Below are positions 6,777-15,059 of a stretch of 18,632 nt of DNA, piece after piece. The stretch lies in NCBI GenBank assembly GCA_934249265.1, contig CAKQKQ010000033.1, forward strand, positions 1 through 18,632, written 5' to 3'. The DNA is from an uncultured Clostridia bacterium (GTDB taxonomy: Bacteria; Bacillota; Clostridia; Christensenellales; Borkfalkiaceae). The first letter of the stretch is position 1. Each line of letters begins with the position of its first letter. Position numbers and translations under genes: made by a program. The notes under the pieces are model-generated. The model ran no database searches, was not told the DNA's origin, and saw only the letters and a program-made list of their open reading frames with translations.

Positions 6777-8012
6777 TTAAGAAAGTTTTATGTTAATACT
6801 TATTACGCAGTTGTCGTTGTTTTGATTGTTGTTGGCGTTTAATGCAAAGTACAACATATCTCCGCCGTTTACTTGCGCGGTAAACTCAAACGTATGCAAA
6901 GTATATTCGCTGTCTACAACTTGCTCGGAAAACAAAAGCGAATCTCCGCTGCCGAATTTGTTTTTAAATCCGAAAAACCACACGCCGTCTTGTCCGCTTT
7001 TATATCCGTCGGGCGGATTGCGGAAAATGGAAACGCTTACTTTCGCTTTGCATTTTTTAGGTGCTTTAAACCCTATAACAGTTTCGGTATTGAGTCCGGG
7101 GATATTGTCGTGAATGGAAATTCTCGACCAGAAGTCCGCTCCTCTGTACATACCCGCAGTTTCGTTGTAAGTCATCGGGTAAAGTTTGCCCGTAGTGTCG
7201 CCGTATAAATAATACCATCCGCGATATCCTTGTTGGTTTGAAAAATCTCTTTTGAAATCGTATTCGGAAAGAGTTTTTTCTCCTTTTGACGAGCCTTTTT
7301 CTTTGGACGGGTCAACGTAACTCGTGGTAAACTTGCCGTCGAAATTATCTTGTTCGACAATATTTACGCCGAGCACTTCGATATAACTTTCCGTAAGGTT
7401 GTCTAGACTGTTTTTTATTTGTTGTTTGCTAAGTTTTGTTCCCGTATAAGCAACCCAGTTTATGTTTACGTCGTAAACTACTCCGTCGTAGCCGTTGTTG
7501 AAACATTTTCCGCTTTCGACGTAAAACATTACTTTATCGCCCTTTTTCACGCTTGACGTAACGTCAGAAAGGATTTGCATTTCTTCGTTATATCCAAAAG
7601 CGTAATTAAAAACGCTTTTGTTTGCTATCGAAATATCGACGTTGAAACCGTCGCCGCCCGTCCAAGATTTTCTTACCAAGCCGGTAAGTTCTATTTCGCC
7701 GTCAAATTCCGCCACCCATATAAGCAGCGTACCCGTTTTCATACCGGGGTTTACCACTACGTCGGTTACGTATTGATTTATTTCCGCACCGTACCAATGC
7801 GCCGTGGGAATATAATCTTGCGAGCCGTACTGCATCAAAGCGTATTTATCGGGCGAACCGTAACAATAAAACCAATTGTTCGCGCCTTGCCCTTGCGACC
7901 TTAAATCAACCGTAGAGGTCGGCGTTTCGACTGCGCCGACAAACTTTGCCGGCATACCGAACATACCCAAAGTAATTATGGTTGCAAGTAAAATTTTTAA
8001 TAATTTTTTCAT
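6777..8012 (-). CDS. Secreted protein of two tandem beta-sandwich domains, probably glycan-binding
   Basis: The start is taken at the ATG at 8012, giving 411 residues. GGGGG at 8018-8022 lies 5 nt upstream and the protein then begins with a clean signal peptide (MKKLLKILLATIITLGMFG, cleavage near VGA). The in-frame ATG at 8027 has no Shine-Dalgarno. Two related halves follow. Copy A (about 35-195) begins GANNWFYCYG and copy B (about 240-411) begins GYRGWYYLYG; both have a DG-containing middle and a GD(K/M) strand before the last strands. This arrangement is seen in jelly-roll modules of many secreted carbohydrate-active proteins, though I cannot name the family. No catalytic residues stand out. 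Its place between the solute-binding protein and a surface glycosidase suggests a polysaccharide-binding accessory protein. No C-terminal anchor or lipobox is evident, so it may be released or wall-associated. Confidence 0.75.
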   Translation of the reverse strand: MKKLLKILLATIITLGMFGMPAKFVGAVETPTSTVDLRSQGQGANNWFYCYGSPDKYALMQYGSQDYIPTAHWYGAEINQYVTDVVVNPGMKTGTLLIWVAEFDGEIELTGLVRKSWTGGDGFNVDISIANKSVFNYAFGYNEEMQILSDVTSSVKKGDKVMFYVESGKCFNNGYDGVVYDVNINWVAYTGTKLSKQQIKNSLDNLTESYIEVLGVNIVEQDNFDGKFTTSYVDPSKEKGSSKGEKTLSEYDFKRDFSNQQGYRGWYYLYGDTTGKLYPMTYNETAGMYRGADFWSRISIHDNIPGLNTETVIGFKAPKKCKAKVSVSIFRNPPDGYKSGQDGVWFFGFKNKFGSGDSLLFSEQVVDSEYTLHTFEFTAQVNGGDMLYFALNANNNQNNDNCVISINIKLS

Positions 8013-8017
8013 TTTTA

Positions 8018-8022
8018 CCCCC
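8018..8022 (-). promoter_or_regulatory. Ribosome binding site that decides the start at 8012
   Basis: GGGGG on the minus strand lies 5 nt before the ATG at 8012-8010. It lies inside the short extension that an ATG at 8027 would add, and that upstream ATG has only AT-rich sequence before it. Confidence 0.6.
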
Positions 8023-8029
8023 GCCATTA

Positions 8030-9799
8030 TTATTTGTTCAATTCTTCGTACAATTTGTCGTAATAACTGCTTACCGAAGGATATTTTGCAGCAAGTTCGG
8101 ATACGATTAAATCGCCTTTCCAGTTCTTTTTATACTTGTTGCAGAAATCGCTCCACTCCGAATTGTACTTTGCGTTGTATGCGTTTTTGGAAGTAAGTTG
8201 GTCAAAATCGTTTAAACCCACTTTAAGCCCCTTTTTCAACGAAGAATTGTACAAACCGCCGTCTTTAATCATTCCGACGAAATACTCGCAAGCGTTGTTT
8301 GACGCGCTTAAATCGTATTCCATATAATTTTCGGTTTGCAAAATGCAGAACATATCGCGTTTTGCCGTGCTTTTAATCGCCGCGAATATACTATCTATTT
8401 CTTCTCTGTTCGATTCGTACGGGCTGTTGTAAGCGAAATTCCACGTAGCGAGAGAGGACAATGGGAAAGCGTAATCGTAAGTTTCCAACGTACGGTTAAA
8501 GCCGTTTGCGTCTTTGCCCATAAGGCTTACTCTTTCGCCGTTTTCCACTTTGTAATGCACGCCTTCGATGCCGTAAGTAAACAATTCGGTCGCTTCGTCA
8601 CTCATAAGATAATCGAGATATTTAAGCGCGCGTTGAATTCTCTTTTTGTTCATTTTGCCGTTTATGCAAACTCCGCGCCAGAATCCCGGGTCGGTTCTCG
8701 TTCCGCCTTGTCCGTATTCGCCCGCGGGCGTGGAAATGATGGTAAACATCTTTTTACCTTCTTCCATAGATACGCCGTAAGTATCCATAAAACTTCCTAA
8801 AATGGTGTTGTAGTAGTTGTTTTCGAGGTACATACCTACTTTACCCTTTATAAACGAAGTTCTGCAATCGCTTTCTGAATTTACTATATAATCGGGGTCA
8901 AGTATTTTTTCTTGATAAAGTTTGTTTAAAAACGCAACCGCTTGTTTGTTGCCTTCGGTTACCCAACTTGCGGTAACGCCGCCGTTGCCGTCGTCGACAA
9001 ATCCCCAATAAGTGGAATCGTGATATTTACCCGTACCCGTGCTCATCGCCTCGAAAATCCAGTTGTTATACCACATCGTTCTCGAACAGCACGAATAACC
9101 GTAAGTGTCGTCGCTGCCGTTGCCGTCGGGGTCGTAGTTTGTGAACGCGTAAGCCAAACGATAAAACTCGGTAAGCGTTTGAGGCGTTTTGAATTTATAT
9201 TCTTCAAAAGCAGACGGATTTGCATCGTACTCCGCTTTGGTCGTTATTCCCTCCGCTTGCAAAATGCTGCCGAGTTTGTTGTTGAGATTTTCAATCCAGT
9301 CCGTCCTTATATACATGCCGTGCATGGGTATGTTTGTAAGGGGTATAGCGTAGTGACTTCCGCCAGCATAAGTAATAGTTTTGCTTAAAAACTCGAATTG
9401 TTTAAGCCTTGCGTAAATATTGGGATAATCCTTTTCGGTTACGTATTTTGAAAGATTTGCAACCGCTCCGTCTTTAATCCATTTTCTGTAAACGGACGGA
9501 GTGTCCCATACGGTGGAGACGAAAATGTCGGGCAATTCATTTGCCGCATAAAGCATGTTCAACTTGTCTTCGTAAGCGTTGTTGCTTATGCTCATTACGG
9601 TAACGTCCGTGCCCGTTGCCTCTTTAATCGCTTTATAAAGTGGCGTCTGGCGTTTTTTCGCGGTGTTTACCTGCGACATATCCCAACGCGCAATGACAAG
9701 GTCGCCCGTGTCTTCTTTTTCGTTTTTACCGCAAGCGGTAACGGAAAGACAAATTATTAATGACAAAATAAGTGCCATAATTTTACTAAAATGTTTCAT
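8030..9799 (-). CDS. Sugar ABC transporter solute-binding lipoprotein (LplA-like, family 1)
   Basis: A 589-residue extracellular solute-binding protein. The signal peptide ends in the lipobox VTAC with lipid-bearing Cys23. The mature region has features of large LplA-type oligosaccharide-binding proteins: a segment reading LNMLYAANELPDIFVS near residues 80-95, an aromatic-rich cleft sequence, and late WRGVCINGKMNKKRIQRALKYLDYL. It is larger than maltose-type binding proteins, as is usual for this subgroup, which tends to take up oligosaccharides rather than monosaccharides. It lies 34 nt downstream of two permease genes, its obvious partners. The start ATG at 9799 follows a good Shine-Dalgarno (AAGGAG) with a 9-nt spacer. 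The sugar bound cannot be read from sequence; co-location with GH51 and GH31 enzymes suggests a plant-wall oligosaccharide. Confidence 0.9.
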   Translation of the reverse strand: MKHFSKIMALILSLIICLSVTACGKNEKEDTGDLVIARWDMSQVNTAKKRQTPLYKAIKEATGTDVTVMSISNNAYEDKLNMLYAANELPDIFVSTVWDTPSVYRKWIKDGAVANLSKYVTEKDYPNIYARLKQFEFLSKTITYAGGSHYAIPLTNIPMHGMYIRTDWIENLNNKLGSILQAEGITTKAEYDANPSAFEEYKFKTPQTLTEFYRLAYAFTNYDPDGNGSDDTYGYSCCSRTMWYNNWIFEAMSTGTGKYHDSTYWGFVDDGNGGVTASWVTEGNKQAVAFLNKLYQEKILDPDYIVNSESDCRTSFIKGKVGMYLENNYYNTILGSFMDTYGVSMEEGKKMFTIISTPAGEYGQGGTRTDPGFWRGVCINGKMNKKRIQRALKYLDYLMSDEATELFTYGIEGVHYKVENGERVSLMGKDANGFNRTLETYDYAFPLSSLATWNFAYNSPYESNREEIDSIFAAIKSTAKRDMFCILQTENYMEYDLSASNNACEYFVGMIKDGGLYNSSLKKGLKVGLNDFDQLTSKNAYNAKYNSEWSDFCNKYKKNWKGDLIVSELAAKYPSVSSYYDKLYEELNK

Positions 9800-9833
9800 C
9801 GTTTATACTCCTTTTCATTTATTTTTAAATAAA

Positions 9834-10730
9834 TTATTCTTTAACCGAGCCTACCATTATGCCCTTTGTCAAAAACTTTTGGCAGAACGGAATAATGCCG
9901 AGCATCGGCAATATAGAAATAACTATCATTGCGGCTTCTTTGCCTTTTTGGTAAGTTTTGTCTATCGCGCTGTAATCGATGCTTGAATTTCCCGTCAATA
10001 AGTTGCGGATTTCCAAAGCGAGCGGGCTTTTTTCTTCGCTCATTATAAACATCAACGGCCAATACCAGTCGTTCCATTTATCAACAAAGTAAAACAAACC
10101 TATCGTGATAAGTCCCGCTTTTGAAAGCGGCATTACCATGTACCAAAATATAACAAACTCTCTCGCTCCGTCAAGTTTGCACGATTCGATTAAAGCCTCG
10201 GGCACTTGACGGAAGAAGTTTCTTAAAATTATCATGTAAAACACGTTTATACCAAAAGGTATTATCACCGAAAAATACGAGTTGATAAGCCCTAAACTTC
10301 TTACAGTGATATAAAACGGAATCAATCCTCCGCCGAAAAACATGGTGATAAGCACGAATATGAAAAATACTCTGTTGCCGGGCATGTTTTTCTTTGAAAG
10401 CGCGTATGCGCCGAAAGAAGTAAGCGTCAGCGTATACACAATGTAAACCGCCGAAATAAATATACTTTCTAAAAACGCAAAGCCTATTCTTCCTTGCAAA
10501 AGGATAAATTCGTATGATTTTAAATTGAAATGTTTCGGCAAAACCAAAATATTGGCGCGGTAATAGTCCCCTTCGCTCGCAAACGATATCAACAGCATAT
10601 GCAAAAACGGATATACGCATATAGCGGCGAAAAATACGAATACTATCAAGACTATTACGTCAAAAGCCGTGGTTCTGTTTAATTTTTTCTCTTTTGATTT
10701 TATATTTAAATTAACGACGTTCGATTCCAT
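9834..10730 (-). CDS. Sugar ABC transporter permease, LplC/MalG type
   Basis: A 298-residue integral membrane protein with about six hydrophobic helices and a cytosolic EAA loop (ESCKLDGAREFVIFWYMVMP, ending at the conserved Pro). The N-terminal helix reads TTAFDVIVLIVFVFFAAICV and the C-terminus ends in KGIMVGSVKE, as in YtcP/LplC-type subunits. The start is taken at the ATG at 10730, whose A is the last base of the preceding gene's stop (TAATG), giving translational coupling with AGGGGA 10 nt upstream. A longer frame from a GTG at 10778 would overlap the preceding gene by 49 nt and adds an unlikely hydrophilic leader. It pairs with the permease just upstream to form the importer channel; the partner ATPase is not encoded here. 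Confidence 0.92.
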   Translation of the reverse strand: MESNVVNLNIKSKEKKLNRTTAFDVIVLIVFVFFAAICVYPFLHMLLISFASEGDYYRANILVLPKHFNLKSYEFILLQGRIGFAFLESIFISAVYIVYTLTLTSFGAYALSKKNMPGNRVFFIFVLITMFFGGGLIPFYITVRSLGLINSYFSVIIPFGINVFYMIILRNFFRQVPEALIESCKLDGAREFVIFWYMVMPLSKAGLITIGLFYFVDKWNDWYWPLMFIMSEEKSPLALEIRNLLTGNSSIDYSAIDKTYQKGKEAAMIVISILPMLGIIPFCQKFLTKGIMVGSVKE

Positions 10731-11656
10731 TATTCGTACATCCCCTGACCGGTAATTTTTTTGATGACTCTGTCGCACCCGACAAGCATAAATACGTTTA
10801 TTACCGATTTGAAAAGTCCAAGCGCAGCCGCTTTTTCATACTGACCGGACGAAATACCCAATCTGTATACGTAAGTATCCAAAATATCCGCCACCGAATA
10901 AACAGACGGATTATACAAGTTGAATATCGGGTCGAAACCCGCGTTTAACAATCCGCCCACAGCCATGATAAACATTACTACGATTATCGGCGAAATACAC
11001 GGCAAAGTGATATACCACATAGTTTTTATTCTCGTGCAACCGTCGATTTTAGCGACTTCGTACAGTTCGGGATTGACGTTTGTTATCGCCGCTATGTAAG
11101 TAACCGTGCCCCAGCCCGCGTTTTTCCATAGTTCCGCTATAATCAAAACCGTGTAAAAGTATTTTTCTTCGGTCAAAAAACTTACTCTTTTGCCGCCGAA
11201 AGCGGAAATTATGTTGTTGACGAGACCGCCGTTGACGGCAAGCAAACTGTAAATTATGCCGGCTATCGACGCCCATGAAATGAAAAACGGCAAATATAAA
11301 CATACTTGAACGCCTCTTTTTACTTTTTGATTTTGCATTTCAGCCAAAAACAACGAAAGTATAATCGGCACGGGAAAACAGAATATCAATTTTAAAACGC
11401 TGATTTTCAAGGTATTTAAAAGTGCGCGCGAAAAATATTCTTGCGAAAACAGCCAAGTGAAGTTTTTATAAAACGGATGCAACCACTCGCTGCCCAAAAT
11501 ACCCTTTGACGCGTAAAAATCTTTAAACGATATAACTATTCCGTACATCGGAAAGTACGAAAACACCAAGAAAAAAGCAACTACGGGTATAAGCATCAAA
11601 TAGACGTCCATATACTCGATAAATTTCTTTTTGGTCAAATTTTTCTTTTTATTCAT
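10730..11656 (-). CDS. Sugar ABC transporter permease, LplB/MalF type
   Basis: A 308-residue membrane protein with about six helices. The first is MDVYLMLIPVVAFFLVFSYF, followed by the usual PMYGIVISFKDF. The cytosolic EAA loop reads EVAKIDGCTRIKTMWYITLP. It ends KKITGQGMYE, typical of LplB-like permeases. It forms the heterodimeric channel with the 9834-10730 product for import of sugars delivered by the lipoprotein at 8030-9799. Its ATG overlaps the end of the AraC-type regulator gene by 8 nt (ATGAATAA), with AAGGAG about 9 nt upstream, so regulator and transporter are translated as a coupled unit. Confidence 0.93.
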   Translation of the reverse strand: MNKKKNLTKKKFIEYMDVYLMLIPVVAFFLVFSYFPMYGIVISFKDFYASKGILGSEWLHPFYKNFTWLFSQEYFSRALLNTLKISVLKLIFCFPVPIILSLFLAEMQNQKVKRGVQVCLYLPFFISWASIAGIIYSLLAVNGGLVNNIISAFGGKRVSFLTEEKYFYTVLIIAELWKNAGWGTVTYIAAITNVNPELYEVAKIDGCTRIKTMWYITLPCISPIIVVMFIMAVGGLLNAGFDPIFNLYNPSVYSVADILDTYVYRLGISSGQYEKAAALGLFKSVINVFMLVGCDRVIKKITGQGMYE

Positions 11657-12449
11657 TGTGTTTTACTCCTTCGCCGTATATTTCCATGTCGCTTACTTTG
11701 CTTAAATATTCGCTGGGCGTGCAGTGCATATATTGATAAAAGTTTGAATAATACGCTTGCGCGCTTTTATACCCCACCATATACGCCACGTTCGCCACCG
11801 TGTTGACCTTTAAATATTCCAAAGATTTTTGTATCCTTAAAGTGTTGAGATATTTTTTAAAACTCGTCTTTATATTTCGCTTGAAAAGCCCCGAAAAATA
11901 ACACTTGGAATAATTAAACTGTTTTGCAAGCGAGCCTATTGTGAGGTCTTCGCTGTAATGGTCAGAAATGTAATTCATTACGTTGTAAAAAACAAGTATA
12001 TCTCTGCGCGTGGAAACCTCTTTTTTCTCTACGTGTTCGAGATATTCTACCACGCAATATTGATATATGGCGTTTTTAAATAATTGCGAGGTATCTTTGT
12101 CTATCTTTCTCAAGTGCGTAACGATATCGTCTACCACAGCCTTGTCCCTTATAATCGGGTCGACTATGTCTTGTTTTGATAGCACTTTCAGATAGAAGTC
12201 CGAAAACACCGGCGCAATTATGTTGATTTGCGAAATCGCGGTATTGTTTACGTCGATAGAGTGCGAAACGATGGGCGGAACAAATAACAGTTCGCCCTCT
12301 TTAATTTCGTATGATTTTTGACCAACGGTACATTTTAACGTCCCTTTTTCGACGTAAATAATTTCAATCGCCTTGTGAAAATGCACAAACGCGATGTTTT
12401 TACCGTAGCCTACGTATTCTTGAAAGTCTCTTAAGGTTTCGTAATCCAT
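11649..12449 (-). CDS. AraC-family transcriptional regulator with N-terminal cupin
   Basis: A 266-residue one-component regulator. Residues of about 20-70 form a cupin-type sensing domain (HFHKAIEIIYVEKGTLKC, then the GELLFVPPIVSHSID strand). Residues of about 155-252 are the AraC DNA-binding domain with two helix-turn-helix units: IGSLAKQFNYSKCYFSGLFK at 171-190, and VANVAYMVGYKSAQAYYSNF to CTPSEYL at about 218-249. Family members bind a sugar or derivative with the cupin and activate nearby catabolic promoters. It is embedded in the operon it probably controls, 99 nt downstream of the GH31 gene and overlapping the permease gene, which predicts autoregulation. Candidate binding sites lie at 15059-15092. 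The Shine-Dalgarno before the ATG at 12449 is weak (AAGAGCGG). The inducer is unknown. Confidence 0.9.
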   Translation of the reverse strand: MDYETLRDFQEYVGYGKNIAFVHFHKAIEIIYVEKGTLKCTVGQKSYEIKEGELLFVPPIVSHSIDVNNTAISQINIIAPVFSDFYLKVLSKQDIVDPIIRDKAVVDDIVTHLRKIDKDTSQLFKNAIYQYCVVEYLEHVEKKEVSTRRDILVFYNVMNYISDHYSEDLTIGSLAKQFNYSKCYFSGLFKRNIKTSFKKYLNTLRIQKSLEYLKVNTVANVAYMVGYKSAQAYYSNFYQYMHCTPSEYLSKVSDMEIYGEGVKHNE

Positions 12450-12473
12450 AATTTACCGCTCTTTTATTTAAAT

Positions 12474-12529
12474 AACGACGATTTCCCCGATTTGCCGTTT
12501 TATAATTTTATCGTCGTTTTACAAATCGG
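12474..12529 (-). repeat. Two interleaved inverted repeats before the AraC-type regulator gene
   Basis: AACGACGAT (12474-12482) is an inverted copy of ATCGTCGTT (12510-12518), and CCGATTTG (12487-12494) is an inverted copy of CAAATCGG (12522-12529). The arms interleave (1, 2, 1', 2'), so as RNA they could form an H-type pseudoknot, or as DNA they could be two overlapping operators. They occupy most of the 99-nt gap between the GH31 and regulator genes. No clear promoter was found here. Confidence 0.5.
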
Positions 12530-12548
12530 TTTTGTCGTTTTTAAATTA

Positions 12549-14966
12549 TTATAAAATTTCTCTAAGTTTTGATTTTACTTCCGCTCTTACTTTTGATGCC
12601 TCGATAAGTTCGATTATTTCCTTTTTGTCTTTTGCCTTTTCCATGGCAAAATACAAAAAGTCTTTTTGCTCGTAATTGCCGTTCGACTGCTGCAAAATCT
12701 TTAACGCTTTTTTAACGTAGAACGACGTTTCGTTCATCTTTTTATATTCGACTTTTATCGATAAAGAGTCGCCCGCATTTACCGCCAAAGTAAATGTTAA
12801 ATCGTCGACAGAATCGAAATCTTCGACAACTTTGCCGTTTACGTACAATTTCACGTCGGGAGCGTAAGTATTTATAAACTTGAAAGTAAAACTGCGCTTT
12901 TGGGGTAAAACCGACAAATCTCCGCTCGATTTTATCGTTAAATCTTGCGTGCATTTGCCGTTTTCCTCGGCATAACTTAAATTAAATTCGGTAATGCAAC
13001 TTGCGTCTTCGTCTCCCTCGTAAAGGCTGAACTCTCCGTTACCGCAATACACGTTAATTTGCATTTTTTCGGGATTGCTTATAGAGTTGCCTTCGTCCAA
13101 AGAAAGAGGGAAAATCGTTCCGCTTTTTGCCAAAACGGGAATAGAATCGAGATTCCTAAACATAGTCAAAACTTTGCCGTTTTTGTCGTTTACGGAGTAT
13201 ACGTCTTGCGTAAACACGTCAGTCCACACCCCTTGAGGAAGCCAAACTTTCACCCTTGCATAACCGTCGTTTTTGGTATGCTCGGTCACGGGCGCGACTA
13301 AAAGGTTTTTACCGAATATGTATTCGTTTTTCATTTTGTACGCCGCGGGTGTTTTATACTCGTAATAAAGCGGCTCGATAAGTTGTTCGGCGTTTGAATA
13401 ACACCTATAATCGGCAGAATATAAAAACGGAATCATTTTATGACGCAATCTCAACCAATCGGCGACAATGCCGCCTACGCCGTTTTTATAAACGCACGGC
13501 TCTTTGGTGGTCGAAGGGCTACTGCAACAATGCAATCTGTTTATCGGGCTGAAAACGCCGAATTGGATATGCCTTAAATAAAGTTCGCCGTCTTGTTCGC
13601 CGAGTAAGTGCCCGCCGATGTCGTGACTCCACCACGAATATGCTATATTGCTTGCCGTCGCCGTAAAATAAGGCAAAAATTGCAACGTTTTCCACGAAAC
13701 AAACGTATCGCCCGAAAAACCGAGAGGATATCTGTGCGAACCTATGCCCGCATATCTTGACAAAATAAGGGTGTTACCTTTATTTTTGCATGCGTGCAAA
13801 TAATGATAATGGTTGAGCGACCACAACGGGTCGAGATTTTCCATTTTCGTGTTAGTGCCTTGTTGCCAGTCTACCCACCAAAAATCCACGCCGTCTTTTT
13901 CTTCGGGCGTGTGCAATATATCGAAATAATTGTCGATGAATTTTTCGTCAGCGATATCGAAAAGCACGGCTTGTTTTGTTTTCGGGTCGATACCCATTGC
14001 CTTAGCCATTTCTTCATATGCATCTTCCCAATATCTCACACCGTCGGCGGGATGCTCGTTTAAAGACACGTGCAAATTCATCTCGTGCAAGGTCTTTAAA
14101 AACTGTTTGTGATCGGGGAATAAATTTACGTTCCACGAATACCCTGTCCAACCAATGGGATAATGACTGTTGAACGAGTTGTTGTATTTTAAATCTATAT
14201 TTTTCTCTTTTACCACGTTGTCCGAATAATGCCAGTCCATATCGACGGTAGCAATGGTCAACGGTATATTTTCATCTTTAAATTTATTCATTAAAGCGAT
14301 ATACTCTTTATCGGTATACGCGTGATAACGACTCCACCAGTTACCCAAAGCATAACGCGGAATCATTGGTATATTTCCGCTTATTTTCAAAAACGCCCTT
14401 ACTGCCCCGCGATAATCGTCGCCATAAGCAAATACGTATTCGTCGCTTCCATCGGCTTTTTCGGGCAACACAACGCCACTATCGGACAAAGTAAGCGATT
14501 CGCCGTCGCTTAAAACAGCCACCCCGTTTAAAGAACAAACACCGTCGTCGAGTTGCACTTTTTCTTTGGTTTTTCTATCTCCGTCGAAAAGCCCCACGTA
14601 ACAATCGTCGCCGTCACACTTATCGAGCGTTCTGCACGTTCCTTTAAGGTTTTTGTCGTTATTTAATTTTACCCTTTTCCCGTCTAAAATAATCGCGCAC
14701 TTTTCTCTATCTTCGTTGAGAATCAAAGTGCATTTATCGGTGGAAATTTCCGCTTTGTCTTCAAGTAGCGAAACTTTAAATTCGCACTTGGGCATATTGC
14801 GAAACCAAACCGTCTGCGTGGCGGAATCTCTATATTTTTTTGTAGTGCTTTTTTCTATTCTGAATAAACGGTCAAATAAAACCGTAACGCGATAATCTTT
14901 CCAAAAAACGACGTTACCGTCATCTGCTTTTCCTGCTGTTTTTGCAATTAAATTTACGTCGAGCAT
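12549..14966 (-). CDS. Glycoside hydrolase family 31 (alpha-glucosidase/alpha-xylosidase type), cytosolic
   Basis: The start is taken at the ATG at 14966 (805 residues), preceded by AGGTGA. The longer frame starts at a TTG lying inside the -10 box of the promoter at 15032-15059 and cannot be translated from that promoter. The layout is GH31-like: an N-terminal beta-domain to about residue 190, then a barrel opening with PMIPRYALGNWWSRY and IATVDMDWHYSD, then beta-domains with a helical tail over the last 60 residues. The likely nucleophile is Asp366 in DFWWVDWQQG and the acid/base Asp420 in GFSGDTFVSW, followed by SWWSHDIGGH. The sequence after the nucleophile (WQQG) departs from the usual M-N/S-E, so the exact sugar specificity is open. 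There is no signal peptide, so it should act on imported oligosaccharides. It is the first gene of the operon. Confidence 0.88.
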   Translation of the reverse strand: MLDVNLIAKTAGKADDGNVVFWKDYRVTVLFDRLFRIEKSTTKKYRDSATQTVWFRNMPKCEFKVSLLEDKAEISTDKCTLILNEDREKCAIILDGKRVKLNNDKNLKGTCRTLDKCDGDDCYVGLFDGDRKTKEKVQLDDGVCSLNGVAVLSDGESLTLSDSGVVLPEKADGSDEYVFAYGDDYRGAVRAFLKISGNIPMIPRYALGNWWSRYHAYTDKEYIALMNKFKDENIPLTIATVDMDWHYSDNVVKEKNIDLKYNNSFNSHYPIGWTGYSWNVNLFPDHKQFLKTLHEMNLHVSLNEHPADGVRYWEDAYEEMAKAMGIDPKTKQAVLFDIADEKFIDNYFDILHTPEEKDGVDFWWVDWQQGTNTKMENLDPLWSLNHYHYLHACKNKGNTLILSRYAGIGSHRYPLGFSGDTFVSWKTLQFLPYFTATASNIAYSWWSHDIGGHLLGEQDGELYLRHIQFGVFSPINRLHCCSSPSTTKEPCVYKNGVGGIVADWLRLRHKMIPFLYSADYRCYSNAEQLIEPLYYEYKTPAAYKMKNEYIFGKNLLVAPVTEHTKNDGYARVKVWLPQGVWTDVFTQDVYSVNDKNGKVLTMFRNLDSIPVLAKSGTIFPLSLDEGNSISNPEKMQINVYCGNGEFSLYEGDEDASCITEFNLSYAEENGKCTQDLTIKSSGDLSVLPQKRSFTFKFINTYAPDVKLYVNGKVVEDFDSVDDLTFTLAVNAGDSLSIKVEYKKMNETSFYVKKALKILQQSNGNYEQKDFLYFAMEKAKDKKEIIELIEASKVRAEVKSKLREIL

Positions 14967-14970
14967 TGCT

Positions 14971-14976
14971 TCACCT
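14971..14976 (-). promoter_or_regulatory. Ribosome binding site fixing the GH31 start at 14966
   Basis: AGGTGA on the minus strand lies 4 nt before the ATG at 14966. It is the only purine-rich site between the promoter at 15032-15059 and this ATG. Confidence 0.6.
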
Positions 14977-15031
14977 GTCCAAATATTTATAACGTACCGA
15001 ACGTGTGATTTTCGCTCGGATATCTTAATCA

Positions 15032-15059
15032 ATTATATCATAGCGCAATGTCTTGTCAA
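15032..15059 (-). promoter_or_regulatory. Main promoter of the leftward glycan operon
   Basis: On the minus strand a perfect -35 TTGACA (15059-15054), a 16-nt spacer and a perfect -10 TATAAT (15037-15032) are preceded by TGA, giving an extended -10 (TGATATAAT). Transcription should begin near 15025, leaving a leader of about 59 nt before the GH31 ATG. This also rules out the TTG at 15032 as a start. A direct repeat at 15059-15092 abuts the -35 box. Confidence 0.88.

Noticed and set aside
10731..10778. Longer start (GTG at 10778) for the second permease
   Set aside because: It would overlap the upstream permease gene by 49 nt; the TAATG junction with an ATG at 10730 is the usual coupled start.
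14967..15032. N-terminal extension of the GH31 gene from a TTG at 15032
   Set aside because: The TTG lies inside a perfect -10 box, has no ribosome binding site, and would not be in the transcript; the ATG at 14966 has AGGTGA in front.
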